Positions 17,741 to 27,379 of a DNA stretch of 48,468 bases are shown here, in pieces (position 1 is the stretch's first letter; every line of letters begins with the position of its first letter). The notes under the pieces are model-generated. The model made no database searches. It saw only the letters and a list, made by a program, of their open reading frames with translations, and was not told where the DNA came from. The DNA lies in assembly GCA_001983455.1 (NCBI GenBank), contig LJDB01000105.1, forward strand, positions 1 through 48,468, in the 5' to 3' direction. A program made the position numbers and the translations under genes. This DNA comes from Candidatus Epulonipiscium fishelsonii. GTDB lineage: Bacteria > Bacillota > Clostridia > Lachnospirales > Cellulosilyticaceae.

Positions 17741-18565
17741 TTATAAGTCCTTATGTGATTGGTTTACAACCTCTGTAATTACATTTGTTCCTATTACGTT
17801 ATATTCACTTATAGTGTCATCATTATCCAGACATAAATATATTAAATATTCACGATTTCCTTCTGGACCTTTAATTGGTGAAAAATCTAGTCCAAGTATT
17901 TTAAAGCCCATATTTTGTACATTTTCACAAATCATGTTTATAACTTGTTCATGCACTTTGGGACTACGAACAACACCATTTTTTTCAACCTGTTCTCTAC
18001 CCGCTTCAAATTGGGGTTTTATTAAAGCAACAACAGTCCCTGAATTTGCAAGCAAAGGTTTTACTGAAGGCAGTATCTTTGTTAAAGATATGAAAGATAC
18101 ATCGATTGAGCAAAAATCTATCTTATCTTTTATAGTATCAGCTGTTATATATCTCATATTAGTTTTTTCAAGACATACTACTCGTTCATCTTGCCTAAGT
18201 TTCCATGCTAATTGACCATAACCGACATCTATAGCATATACTTTTTTTGCTCCTTCTTGCAACATGCAGTCAGTGAAGCCTCCTGTGGAAGCTCCCACAT
18301 CCATACAAATTTTTTCATCCAAAGATATTTTAAATGAAGAAACTGCTTTCTCGAGTTTAAATCCTCCACGGCTTACATATTTCATTTTTTGCCTAACTTC
18401 AATATTAGATTTCTCGCTTATTTTAAGTCCAGCTTTATCTTCTTTTTGTCCATCTACATACACTACACCAGCCATAATATAAGCTTTTGCTCTTTCACGA
18501 CTTTCTGCCAGTCCTTTCTTAAAAATAAGTACGTCTAATCTTTCTTTTAATTCTGCCATGCTCAT
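17741..18565 (-). CDS. tlyA: TlyA family rRNA 2'-O-methyltransferase (S4 plus FtsJ domains)
   Basis: The N-terminal S4 RNA-binding domain (LDVLIFKKGLAESRERAKAY) is followed by VSRGGFKLEKA and a Rossmann methyltransferase domain with DVGASTGGFTDCMLQ and AIDVGYGQLAWKLR, then the Lys-bearing ALIKPQFEAGRE. TlyA proteins methylate ribose on rRNA. At 274 residues the length is typical, and the position between dxs and nadK is the standard clostridial order. Confidence 0.9.
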   Translation of the reverse strand: MSMAELKERLDVLIFKKGLAESRERAKAYIMAGVVYVDGQKEDKAGLKISEKSNIEVRQKMKYVSRGGFKLEKAVSSFKISLDEKICMDVGASTGGFTDCMLQEGAKKVYAIDVGYGQLAWKLRQDERVVCLEKTNMRYITADTIKDKIDFCSIDVSFISLTKILPSVKPLLANSGTVVALIKPQFEAGREQVEKNGVVRSPKVHEQVINMICENVQNMGFKILGLDFSPIKGPEGNREYLIYLCLDNDDTISEYNVIGTNVITEVVNQSHKDL

Positions 18566-18609
18566 TCTCTTTCTTCATTATAATCTATTATGCGGTACAC
18601 ACATGATCC

Positions 18610-20475
18610 TTATTTTTTTAATATATCGTTATAAATAGTATCTCCAATTTGCTTTGGACTTAATTCATGATGCTCTAATAATTTATTAATTTTTCCATGT
18701 TGCACAATTCCATTTTCAAATCCAAAACTATATAGTTTCTTTGGACTTTGAACTTTGTGTAAAATAGTACTAATAATTGATCCAAATCCTCCAACAAGAA
18801 CATGATCTTCAATTGTTATAATTGTACCATATGTCTTTATTAATTTAAACAATTCTTCGTCATCCACTGGCATTATATATGGTATTTCAATAATTGCAAC
18901 TTCTATTTTATATTGTGCTATAATATAATCTCTTATTTCAAATGCCCATTCTACAGATTTCCCAAAAGATAAAATGGCTGCTTTCTTTCCTTTGTAATGC
19001 ATAACAGGAATAGGATTATTATAATCTATTATTGTATCAACTGAAATATTTGTGCCACCTCTTGGGTATCGAATAACAACTGGTCCCTTTTGTTTTAAGG
19101 CGTATCTCATTGCTCCTTCAATCTCTTGAGGTAATTTTGGTGAAAGAATTTTAATGTTTGGAATGTTTGAAAGATAAGAAATGTCAAATATACCTTGGTG
19201 AGTTTCTCCATCTTCTCCAACTAGGCCTGCTCTATCCACCATAAATATAACATCTAGGTTTTGCAAAGCAACGTCATGCAAAATCTGGTCGTATGCTCTT
19301 TGTAAAAATGATGAGTAAATAGCTACAATAGGTCTATATCCCTGAACTGCCAATCCTCCTGCAAACGTAACTGCATGCTGTTCGGCAATTCCAACATCAA
19401 AAAATCTTTTTGGAAATAGGTCTTCAAACTTTGTGAGTCCTGTTCCAGCCGTCATAGCTGCTGTTATTGCTACAATATTAGAATTTTCTTTTGCTAATTT
19501 TATAATTGCTTCACCAAATGCATCTGAAAAATTTATTCCATTAAAGGTATTAATTGGATTACCTGTTTTATAATCAAAAATACTAATTCCATGATATTTA
19601 CTAGGGTCATTTTGTGCTAAAGAATAACCCTTACCTTTTACAGTTTTAACATGAACCAATATTGGCCCTTTCATTTGTTTTGCATTGTTAAGGATTTCAA
19701 TTAGTTCAGGGATATTATGCCCATCAATTGGACCAAGATAAGAAAATCCCAACTCTTCAAACCATGTATTATTAACAAGAAGAGTTTTTATTCCACCCTT
19801 TGTACGTTTTAAAGCTTGGGACATTGGATTTCCAAAAATAGGAATAGCGGAAAGCATAGACTCAATTCCTTCTTTTACTTTTGTATATTGCTTTGTGGAT
19901 CTCATTCTAGTCAAATATTTTGACAATCCACCTACATTTCTTGAAATACTCATTTCATTATCATTTAGTATAACTATTAAGTTAGCATTTCCTCTACCAG
20001 CATTGTTTAATCCCTCAAAAGCCATTCCTCCGCTCAAGGCTCCATCTCCAATTACACTAATGACATAGTTTTTCTCATGGCTTAAATCTCGTCCAATAGC
20101 CATTCCTAGTGCAGCCGAAATTGAAGTTGAACTGTGACCTACATCAAATACATCATGTTCACTTTCATCTCGTTTAGGAAATCCGCTAATACCTCCTTCT
20201 TGACGTAAAGTTTTAAATTTATTTTTTCTTCCCGTCAAAATTTTGTGAATATAAGCTTGGTGACCTACGTCCCATACAATTTTATCGTCAGGTGAATTGA
20301 ATACATAGTGTAAAGCAATACTTAATTCTACTACTCCCAAGTTTGATGAAAGATGGCCTCCAGTTCTTGCAACAGACTTTATCAAAAATCTCCTTATCTC
20401 TTTAGACAACACTTTTAAATCTTCTAACTTTAAATTTTTCAAATCTTCTGGTGTATCAATTTTAGATAAAACTAT
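18610..20475 (-). CDS. dxs: 1-deoxy-D-xylulose-5-phosphate synthase
   Basis: This TPP enzyme makes the first committed intermediate of the MEP isoprenoid pathway. Visible motifs are TGGHLSSNLGVVELSIALH, WDVGHQAYIHKILTGR, the TPP site GDGALSGGMAFEGLNNAG and VGEDGETHQGIFDISY. I extend the gene 11 codons beyond the first usable in-frame start (TTG at 20442). The upstream frame reads VLSKIDTPEDLKN, like the DXS N-terminus, and an AAAGGAAG RBS lies 7 bases before the ATA codon at 20473-20475. With ATA the protein has 621 residues. The usual upstream ispA and xse genes are absent. Confidence 0.9.
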   Translation of the reverse strand: MVLSKIDTPEDLKNLKLEDLKVLSKEIRRFLIKSVARTGGHLSSNLGVVELSIALHYVFNSPDDKIVWDVGHQAYIHKILTGRKNKFKTLRQEGGISGFPKRDESEHDVFDVGHSSTSISAALGMAIGRDLSHEKNYVISVIGDGALSGGMAFEGLNNAGRGNANLIVILNDNEMSISRNVGGLSKYLTRMRSTKQYTKVKEGIESMLSAIPIFGNPMSQALKRTKGGIKTLLVNNTWFEELGFSYLGPIDGHNIPELIEILNNAKQMKGPILVHVKTVKGKGYSLAQNDPSKYHGISIFDYKTGNPINTFNGINFSDAFGEAIIKLAKENSNIVAITAAMTAGTGLTKFEDLFPKRFFDVGIAEQHAVTFAGGLAVQGYRPIVAIYSSFLQRAYDQILHDVALQNLDVIFMVDRAGLVGEDGETHQGIFDISYLSNIPNIKILSPKLPQEIEGAMRYALKQKGPVVIRYPRGGTNISVDTIIDYNNPIPVMHYKGKKAAILSFGKSVEWAFEIRDYIIAQYKIEVAIIEIPYIMPVDDEELFKLIKTYGTIITIEDHVLVGGFGSIISTILHKVQSPKKLYSFGFENGIVQHGKINKLLEHHELSPKQIGDTIYNDILKK

Positions 20476-20671
20476 ATTTTCTTCCTTTCTGTTAAAATCA
20501 TAGCAACTTTATCTATAAGTACTATGATTTAAAATTATATTAGATATAGTATACTTTATTTTATCTCATAATTACAAGATTTTTAATTTCATTTCGGTAG
20601 TCTCAATTTACTTTTGTAGAATAACAGATTAATATAATTTTGCAATATTTTAAATTATAAATATAATTATA

Positions 20672-20700
20672 TTGACTACAGTATAATTAAATGATACTAT
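20672..20700 (+). promoter_or_regulatory. Sigma-A promoter of the FMN/FAD double-module gene
   Basis: TTGACT (20672-20677), a 17-base spacer and TACTAT (20695-20700), preceded by an extended-10 TG, lie 63 bases before the start. Bases 20476-20671 are AT-rich and show no gene. Confidence 0.7.
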
Positions 20701-20763
20701 TAATATGTACTACTAGTAAAATTTAACTATATAATTGTTATTAATAAGGAGGAACGTAATAAA

Positions 20764-23700
20764 ATGAAGAAACTAGCAAGTGTGTTTGTAATGTTATCTA
20801 TGGTATTAGGTGTTACTGGATGTGGAAACAAAACAGAAGAAGTGGCTAAACAAGAAGTAACACAAACTGTTGTAGAAGAGCCTGTTGTAGAAGAGCCTGT
20901 TGCGGAAGAACCAACTCCAGAGGTTGCTACTTCAACCAAATATAATAAGACAGTTAAAGGTTTTCGTGGAGACATAGAGGTAGAAACTGAAATTGCAGAT
21001 GGCAAAATTATTTCAGTAAATGTATTAAAACATGCTGAAACCCCTGGAATTGGAGAACTCGCTACAACAGAAATTCCTGCGGATATTGTTGAAAGCCAAA
21101 GTTACACTGTGGATGGTGTTACTGGTGCAACCTTTACAAGTAATGCTATTAAGGAAGCGGTTCGTTTATCACTAGAGGAAGCAGGAGCTGACCTTTCAAA
21201 ATATGAAATACAAAAAGAAGAAGAGGAGCTTACACAAGCTGAAACTGAAACAACAGATGTTGTAATTGTTGGAGCAGGACTATCTGGGTTGATGGCAGCA
21301 TATGAAATCTATGAAACTGATCCAAATATAAATTTCATTTTAGTTGAAAAACTAGACAAAATAGGTGGTGCAATATTATTAAGTGGTGGAAACATATATG
21401 CAACTAGTTCATCTGTTCATGAAGAGATAGGGGTTGCTCCTTCGACCACACAAGATATTGCAGAATGGTTTGAACAATCAACAGGAGAAGATATCAATGA
21501 TGACATAGTACATTCCGTATTTTCAAAGAGTGAAGAAACTTTAAATATGTTTATTGAAGATGGATTAACATTTAAAGATTCTACATCACTTAGTAACCAA
21601 TATAACGATAAATTACAGCAAATTACAGTGGATGGTAAGGGAGCAGGAATGCAGGCTTTCTTAGAAAAAATGGTTGCAGAAAATCCAATTGATTTAAGGT
21701 TTAATACAACAGCTACAGAATTAATTACTGATGGAACCTCAGTTACTGGAATTGTAGTGGAAAATGAAACATCTACATATGAAATTAAAGCAGATGTTGT
21801 AATACTAGCTACTGGAGGATTTGGAAGTAGTCCTGAAATGATGGAACAATATGCACCAGAGTATGCTGATGGATTTATGTTTACAAATCCTGGGGCAGAA
21901 GGAGATGGATTTACTTTAACGGAAGACTTAAATGTTAATAAAGTAGGATATGGAACTATGGGAGCTTTAGCTGCATCTGATAGAGGTGGTTTATTCCCAA
22001 CATCATTCTTAATTAATGCGAATGGCCAAAGATTTGTAAATGAAAAAACTACTGGCCCTTATTCTCAAAGAGCAGCAGCAGAACAACCTGACCAAATAGT
22101 TTTTGCACTTGCTGATAGCTCAGCTGAAGATTTAACACCATATGAAACAGCTGTAGAAAAAGGAACAGCACAAAAATATGATACTATTGAAGATATGGCT
22201 AAAGGTATTAATGTAGACGTTGAAAACTTAACTAAAGAGATTGAAGCTTATAACTTGGCAGTTGCTAACAACCAATCTCCAGAGTTCGATTTGCCAGTGG
22301 ATAAAGCAACACCTCTTTTGAAAGCACCTTTTTATGCACAAGAGGTAATTATACGTGTAAACGGAACATTTACATCAATAGAAATTAATGAAAAGTTACA
22401 AGTAGTAAATGCAGATGGAGAAATAATTGATGGGCTTGTGGCAGCTGGAGAAATAACAATAGGAAATATTTACACTAAGAGAACTCCTGGTAGTGGATTT
22501 GGTATATCTTATGCAGGTAGCTCTGGTAGAGTTGCAGGCCAAACAGCTATAGAAATGTTTAAAGCTGGTGAAGCTCAAGAAAATAGCAATGAAACCAGCA
22601 ATGATACAACTAAATATATCCAAAAAGTTAAAGGTTTTGGTGGAGAAATGGAAGTTGAAACCGAAATTACAGATGGTAAAATTGTTGCAGTAAATGTGTT
22701 AAAACATGCTGAAACCCCTGGAATTGGAGAACCAGCTACAACAAAACTTCCAGCAAATATTATTGAAGCTCAAAATTATAATGTAGATGGTATTACTGGG
22801 GCAACTTTCACAAGCAATGCAATAAAAGAAGCTGTTAATTTATCTTTGAAAGAAGCAGGCGTTGATCTTTCAAAATATGAAGTACAAAAAGAAGAAGTGG
22901 AGCTTACACAAGCTGAAACTGAAACAACAGACGTTGTAATTGTTGGAGCGGGAATGTCTGGGTTGCTTGCAGCATATGAAATTTATGAAACTGACCCAGA
23001 TGTAAACTTTATTGTAGTTGAAAAACTAGACAAAATAGGAGGCTCTATAGGTACAGCTAGTGGAGTAATGTATACTGGTAATTCACCTATGCATGAAGCA
23101 ACTGGTACAGCTCCTTCAACTTCACAAGATATTGTAGAATGGTTTGAAGAAGCAACTGGTGAAGATTACAACGATGATCTTATCCACACAGTATTTTCTC
23201 AAAGTGAAGGAACTGTAGATATGCTTTTAGATTATGGGGCACCATTTGTTGAAAATAAATTGAGTTTAACTACACCATATAATGATAAGTTGCACTATAT
23301 TTCAACAGAAGGTGGCGGAGCAGGATTACAAGCCTTTTTAGAAGAGATGGTTGCTAAAAACCCTATTGACCTAAGACTTAATACAGAAGCAACTCAATTA
23401 ATTACTACGGGAGATGCGGTTACAGGCATTATAGTTGAAGATGAAACATCTACATATGAAATTTATGCAGATACCGTAATATTAGCGACTGGAGGGTTTG
23501 GAAGTAACCCTGAAATGATGGAACAATATGCACCAGAGTATGTAGATGGATTTATATTTACAAACCCAGGAGCTACTGGAGATGGATTTACTTTAACAGA
23601 AGATTTAGATGTTAATAAAATAGGATATGGAACAATGGGTCCTATAGCTGCACCTGATAAACGTGGATTAATTCCATCATCATTTATGATTAATGAAAAT

Positions 23701-24246
23701 GGTCAAAGATTTGTAAATGAAAAAACTACTGGACCTTTCTCTCAAAGAGCAGTAGCAGAACAACCTCAACAAATAGCTTTTGTTATTGCTGATAGTTCAG
23801 CTGAAGATTTAACAGCTTATGAAACAGCTTATGAAAAAGGTACAGCTGAAAAATATGATACCATTAAAGAACTAGCTGAAGGTATTAATGTAGATCTTAA
23901 AAACTTAACTAAAGAGATTGAATCTTATAACTTAGCAGTTTCTAACAATCAATCTCCAGGATTTGACTTACCAGTGGAGAAAGCAACACCTATTTTGAAA
24001 GCACCATTTTATGTTCAAGATGTAGTTATACGTGTAAACGGAACATTTACAAGCTTAGAAATTAATGATAAGTTGCAAGTGGTTAATGCGGATGGAGAAG
24101 TAATAGACGGATTGATTGCTACAGGAGAATTAACTGTAGGAAATGTATATATGAATAGAACGCCTGGGAGTGGATATGGTATATCTTATGCAGGTAATTC
24201 GGGTAGAGCTGCAGGTCAAACAGCTTTAGAGATGATTGAAGATTAA
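20764..24246 (+). CDS. Lipoprotein with two tandem FMN-binding plus FAD-binding reductase modules
   Basis: A lipoprotein signal (MLSMVLGVTGCG) and a VEEP-rich linker precede two full modules, about residues 58-600 and 616-1160, in register with a 558-residue period. Each has an FMN-binding domain with a DG(V/I)TGAT flavinylation motif (D117 and D675; T123 and T681 are the likely ApbE acceptors). Each then has a fumarate-reductase/urocanate-reductase-type FAD domain with VVIVGAG (from 166 and 724), VEKLDKIGG, LATGGFGS and TPGSG(F/Y)GISYAG. It probably reduces an unsaturated acceptor outside the membrane; the substrate is unknown. RBS AGGAGG. Single-module proteins are the norm, so this is an internal gene duplication. 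Confidence 0.9.
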   Translation: MKKLASVFVMLSMVLGVTGCGNKTEEVAKQEVTQTVVEEPVVEEPVAEEPTPEVATSTKYNKTVKGFRGDIEVETEIADGKIISVNVLKHAETPGIGELATTEIPADIVESQSYTVDGVTGATFTSNAIKEAVRLSLEEAGADLSKYEIQKEEEELTQAETETTDVVIVGAGLSGLMAAYEIYETDPNINFILVEKLDKIGGAILLSGGNIYATSSSVHEEIGVAPSTTQDIAEWFEQSTGEDINDDIVHSVFSKSEETLNMFIEDGLTFKDSTSLSNQYNDKLQQITVDGKGAGMQAFLEKMVAENPIDLRFNTTATELITDGTSVTGIVVENETSTYEIKADVVILATGGFGSSPEMMEQYAPEYADGFMFTNPGAEGDGFTLTEDLNVNKVGYGTMGALAASDRGGLFPTSFLINANGQRFVNEKTTGPYSQRAAAEQPDQIVFALADSSAEDLTPYETAVEKGTAQKYDTIEDMAKGINVDVENLTKEIEAYNLAVANNQSPEFDLPVDKATPLLKAPFYAQEVIIRVNGTFTSIEINEKLQVVNADGEIIDGLVAAGEITIGNIYTKRTPGSGFGISYAGSSGRVAGQTAIEMFKAGEAQENSNETSNDTTKYIQKVKGFGGEMEVETEITDGKIVAVNVLKHAETPGIGEPATTKLPANIIEAQNYNVDGITGATFTSNAIKEAVNLSLKEAGVDLSKYEVQKEEVELTQAETETTDVVIVGAGMSGLLAAYEIYETDPDVNFIVVEKLDKIGGSIGTASGVMYTGNSPMHEATGTAPSTSQDIVEWFEEATGEDYNDDLIHTVFSQSEGTVDMLLDYGAPFVENKLSLTTPYNDKLHYISTEGGGAGLQAFLEEMVAKNPIDLRLNTEATQLITTGDAVTGIIVEDETSTYEIYADTVILATGGFGSNPEMMEQYAPEYVDGFIFTNPGATGDGFTLTEDLDVNKIGYGTMGPIAAPDKRGLIPSSFMINENGQRFVNEKTTGPFSQRAVAEQPQQIAFVIADSSAEDLTAYETAYEKGTAEKYDTIKELAEGINVDLKNLTKEIESYNLAVSNNQSPGFDLPVEKATPILKAPFYVQDVVIRVNGTFTSLEINDKLQVVNADGEVIDGLIATGELTVGNVYMNRTPGSGYGISYAGNSGRAAGQTALEMIED

Positions 24247-24258
24247 TTTATAATATAG

Positions 24259-24292
24259 TAGAGGCGGTTAGCATACTCGCCTCTATTTTTTT
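24259..24292 (+). terminator. Terminator after the double-module reductase
   Basis: TAGAGGCG/CGCCTCTA stem with an 11-base loop followed by seven T residues, 12 bases after the stop. The stem could also end the convergent MltG-like gene. Confidence 0.88.
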
Positions 24293-24318
24293 AGTCGTTA
24301 CAATAATATCTATGAAGA

Positions 24319-24720
24319 TTATAAATATTCTTTTACAGATGGTGGGTAATAAAACGCAACATTTTCAGATTCTTCACTGCTTAATAAATCCAATATTTCA
24401 AGGTTTGACATATTACTAGAAATAGTATAATCTCCTTCTACAATTTTATTTTCATATTTGTAGATAATCCCTTGCCCTATAAATAAGACTTTAGAAGAAA
24501 TTATTTTTTGATCATATAGTTCCTCCGCAATTGTTGCTAAAGTGAAATCATCTTTAACTTTAAGGGTAACATCCCTTGAAAAAACCATATCTCTATTATT
24601 ATTTTCATAAATCATATAAAAACCCTGATCATATCCATTTTGCAAGCCTATAAGAGCACCTATAATGGTAAGCATAGTAATTGTTCCGCCTACTATTAAA
24701 CTTATTATATGTCTAGTCAT
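24319..24720 (-). CDS. Short MltG/YceG-like membrane protein lacking the catalytic domain
   Basis: An N-terminal membrane anchor (LIVGGTITMLTIIGALIGL) precedes a region like the LysM-like N-terminal part of endolytic transglycosylase MltG: FTLATIAEELYDQKIISS, then EGDYTISSNMSNLEILDLL. At 133 residues it ends before any transglycosylase domain. Short proteins of this kind occur in Clostridia. Role is unknown, perhaps wall-associated. RBS AAAGGAG. It is monocistronic. Confidence 0.6.
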   Translation of the reverse strand: MTRHIISLIVGGTITMLTIIGALIGLQNGYDQGFYMIYENNNRDMVFSRDVTLKVKDDFTLATIAEELYDQKIISSKVLFIGQGIIYKYENKIVEGDYTISSNMSNLEILDLLSSEESENVAFYYPPSVKEYL

Positions 24721-24877
24721 TGTTTGATCTCCTTTCTATCATGTTAATCTTGCTAATATTAAAATTATGTATATACTTAATTTTAATATTAATTTAAATA
24801 TAACATTATATATTTAATTAGTCAATTGATGTATAAAAATTTCCATAATAGTAATTGGAAAGGTTTTTTCATGGTAT

Positions 24878-24906
24878 TTGTAATAAAGAAGATTTTTTGG
24901 TATAAT
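24878..24906 (+). promoter_or_regulatory. Sigma-A promoter of the amidase gene
   Basis: TTGTAA (24878-24883), a 17-base spacer and TATAAT (24901-24906), 65 bases before the ATG at 24972. Confidence 0.7.
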
Positions 24907-24971
24907 GAGTATAAGATACAAGAGTATGTTTATTAATTAATTGTTCTATTTTTATGGGGGAGGAATGCAAA

Positions 24972-26615
24972 ATGAATATAGGATTTAAAAATATAATAAT
25001 AAGTTTGATGGTTAGTTGTTGTCTATATACTCCTTTAAAAGCTATGAATATTTCATATGATGGAATAGTTACAGAATATAAAGAAGAATCGATATCTTTA
25101 TATATGGACGGAAAACAAATAAAAACCTCTTCAATGCCTCCAATTTTATTAAAAGGGATAACGCTTGTTCCCGTTAGAGAAGTGTTTGAAGCTTTGGGAG
25201 CCAGTGTTGAATGGCAAGCTGAACAAAATCAAACAACTATTACATATAATGATACCTCAATTGTATTACAAGAAAATAATCCACAAGCACAAATTAATGG
25301 AGAACTATTTCAGCTTCCAATATCTACAAAAATTATAAATAATAAAGCGATGGTGCCACTTAGATTTATTAGTGAACATATGGGTTTTTTGGTGGATTGG
25401 AACAGCGACTTAAGACATATTAATATTACGACTAATTTAGTAGCAGAAAATAAAATGTCAACGTTAAAAAGTTCTAACTTGAATACTAACGTTGAAACTG
25501 TGGAATATTCTGAATATGATAGTATATCCTTAACAAAAAATGAATCAAACGTTGATGCAATGCCTATACCACTGAGATCAGAACATTGTAAACCTTTAAG
25601 AGCAGAAGATAGATATGTTTCAAATTCAAAACAAGAATATGATTTAGATATATATAGAAATGAAGTACAAATTGAAGTAGCAAAGGCCAACATAATTCCA
25701 AAAGCAACAAAGACTGAGTCATTTATAAAAAGTGAGTCATTTACAAAAAATAGATCACTTCCCACAAATGGTGTAGTATCTTATGATAGATTTAACTCAG
25801 ATATTTTAGTAAGTTTAATAAATGGATTAGATATACACAAAGTTACTGTTAAAGATAATTATAGAGAAAAGCAATTAATTATAGATTTAGGAGCACCTTT
25901 AGCATACAAAGACGAAACAATTATTGTAAAAGATGGTGTAGTTAATTCTATTACCGTTGTTACAGATAATACTACAAAATTAATCGTTGACCAAACTACT
26001 ATTAATGCATGTGAAATAATCCAAAATGATACAAATTTAGTAATTGACCTTGGAAGTCCTAGAGAAAAATATGATAAAATAGTTGTTTTAGATATTGGTC
26101 ATGGTGGAGAAGATCCAGGTGCAGTAGGAAATGGTTTGATAGAGAAGGACTTAAATACTTATCAGACAATGGAAGTTAAAAGGTTATTAGAAGAAAACAC
26201 AGACATAAAGGTTTATATGACTAGAGAAAAAGATGAAACACTTACTTTAGAATATAGGAGTGAGTTACCAAATGAAATAGATGCTGATGTGTTTATTAGT
26301 TTCCATAATAATTTTGCTAATACGGATGCACAGGGAACGGAAGTTTTTTATAAATCAACCGAGAATTCACAAGTACTGGCAGAACTTATTTTAAATAATG
26401 TAATAGACTATACAGGAATGTTTAATAGAGGAACGAAGCCAGGGGACATTTACAAGGTATTAAGAAGTAGCGACATGTCAGCCGTATTATTAGAAGGAGG
26501 ATTTTTGAGTAACCTAGATGACGTAGCAGTTATAGATACGCCTTGGTTTACAGAACAATACGCAAAAGCAGTTTATGATGGTATTGTAGAATATTTTAAC
26601 ATTTATGATAGATAA
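24972..26615 (+). CDS. Secreted N-acetylmuramoyl-L-alanine amidase (CuAO-like, AMIN and Amidase_3 domains)
   Basis: The ATG at 24972 follows GGGGGAGGA at 9 bases. A signal peptide leads to two copper-amine-oxidase-N-like repeats (LVPVREVFEALGA, MVPLRFISEHMGF), a charged low-complexity linker (about 150-265), an AMIN-like beta domain (about 270-368) and an Amidase_3 domain from about 370. The zinc and catalytic residues are visible: H in DIGHGGEDPG, E in LIEKDLN, H in SFHNN and E in LLEGGFLSN. It cleaves the amide bond between MurNAc and the stem peptide. The wall-binding repeats match those of the GHL10 protein at 5074, so both probably act on the same surface. Followed closely by rdgB. Confidence 0.9.
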   Translation: MNIGFKNIIISLMVSCCLYTPLKAMNISYDGIVTEYKEESISLYMDGKQIKTSSMPPILLKGITLVPVREVFEALGASVEWQAEQNQTTITYNDTSIVLQENNPQAQINGELFQLPISTKIINNKAMVPLRFISEHMGFLVDWNSDLRHINITTNLVAENKMSTLKSSNLNTNVETVEYSEYDSISLTKNESNVDAMPIPLRSEHCKPLRAEDRYVSNSKQEYDLDIYRNEVQIEVAKANIIPKATKTESFIKSESFTKNRSLPTNGVVSYDRFNSDILVSLINGLDIHKVTVKDNYREKQLIIDLGAPLAYKDETIIVKDGVVNSITVVTDNTTKLIVDQTTINACEIIQNDTNLVIDLGSPREKYDKIVVLDIGHGGEDPGAVGNGLIEKDLNTYQTMEVKRLLEENTDIKVYMTREKDETLTLEYRSELPNEIDADVFISFHNNFANTDAQGTEVFYKSTENSQVLAELILNNVIDYTGMFNRGTKPGDIYKVLRSSDMSAVLLEGGFLSNLDDVAVIDTPWFTEQYAKAVYDGIVEYFNIYDR

Positions 26616-26627
26616 AGGAGAATAAAC

Positions 26628-27230
26628 ATGGATATAATTTTAGCAAGTAAAAATAAAGGAAAAGCAAAAGAAATAAGGAAAATGTTAGACAATATTGATA
26701 TCAACGTTGTTACAATGGAAGAAATAGGTATAGAAATTGATATCGAGGAAACAGGAAGTACTTTTGAAGAAAATGCTATTATTAAAGCAGAAGCAGTAAA
26801 AAATTTTATCATTGAAAATAAAGAAAATTTGAGTTCCTTTATTATATTAGCCGATGATTCAGGACTAGAAATTGATGCATTAGATAAAATGCCTGGGATA
26901 TATTCTTCCAGGTATTTAGGTGAAGATACACCTTACGAGGAAAAAAATAAACAAATACTAGACAAAATTAAAGATGAAGAAAACAGAACAGCACGTTTTG
27001 TTTGTGCTATAGCACTTGCTAAAGATAATATGGATACCGTTGTAGTAAGAGGAACAGTTGAAGGAAATATTGGGTATGTGGCCAGAGGAAACAATGGATT
27101 TGGATATGACCCAATATTTTATGTGGGAGAGAAATCTTTTGCTGAGATTGAACCAGAGGAAAAAAATAAAGTTAGCCATAGAAGCATGGCTTTAAATAAA
27201 ATCAAGCAAGAAATTGAAAAGTTATTATAA
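26628..27230 (+). CDS. rdgB: XTP/dITP diphosphatase (RdgB/HAM1)
   Basis: This 200-residue housekeeping pyrophosphatase removes non-canonical purine nucleotides. Motifs: ASKNKGKAKEIRKML at the N-terminus, LADDSGLEIDAL, GFGYDPIF and SHRSMALNKI. The start follows AAAGGAG and lies 12 bases after the amidase stop, so the two are probably co-transcribed. Confidence 0.95.
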   Translation: MDIILASKNKGKAKEIRKMLDNIDINVVTMEEIGIEIDIEETGSTFEENAIIKAEAVKNFIIENKENLSSFIILADDSGLEIDALDKMPGIYSSRYLGEDTPYEEKNKQILDKIKDEENRTARFVCAIALAKDNMDTVVVRGTVEGNIGYVARGNNGFGYDPIFYVGEKSFAEIEPEEKNKVSHRSMALNKIKQEIEKLL

Positions 27231-27331
27231 TATTTATATATGTTGTGCAATTTGTATTAAACATAACTCTGTATCTTGCAAACCATAACAATATTTGCCA
27301 CCTCATCTTTGTATATTTATAGAATGAATAA

Positions 27332-27366
27332 CTTATAATAATCTTTATAAAACAGATTATTATAAG
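27332..27366 (+). promoter_or_regulatory. Perfect 13-bp hairpin overlapping the RBS of the next gene
   Basis: CTTATAATAATCT (27332-27344) and AGATTATTATAAG (27354-27366) pair perfectly around a 9-base loop. The 3' arm runs into the AAGGAG Shine-Dalgarno (27364-27369), so the first bases of the RBS are in the stem. This could act as a translational switch or a transcript-stability element. Confidence 0.5.
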
Positions 27367-27379
27367 GAGTGGTATAAAT

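Noticed and set aside
16882..20475. Expected spoIVB/spo0A after recN and ispA/xseAB before dxs
   Set aside because: No trace of these genes was found on either side; their absence is a difference in gene order, not a feature.
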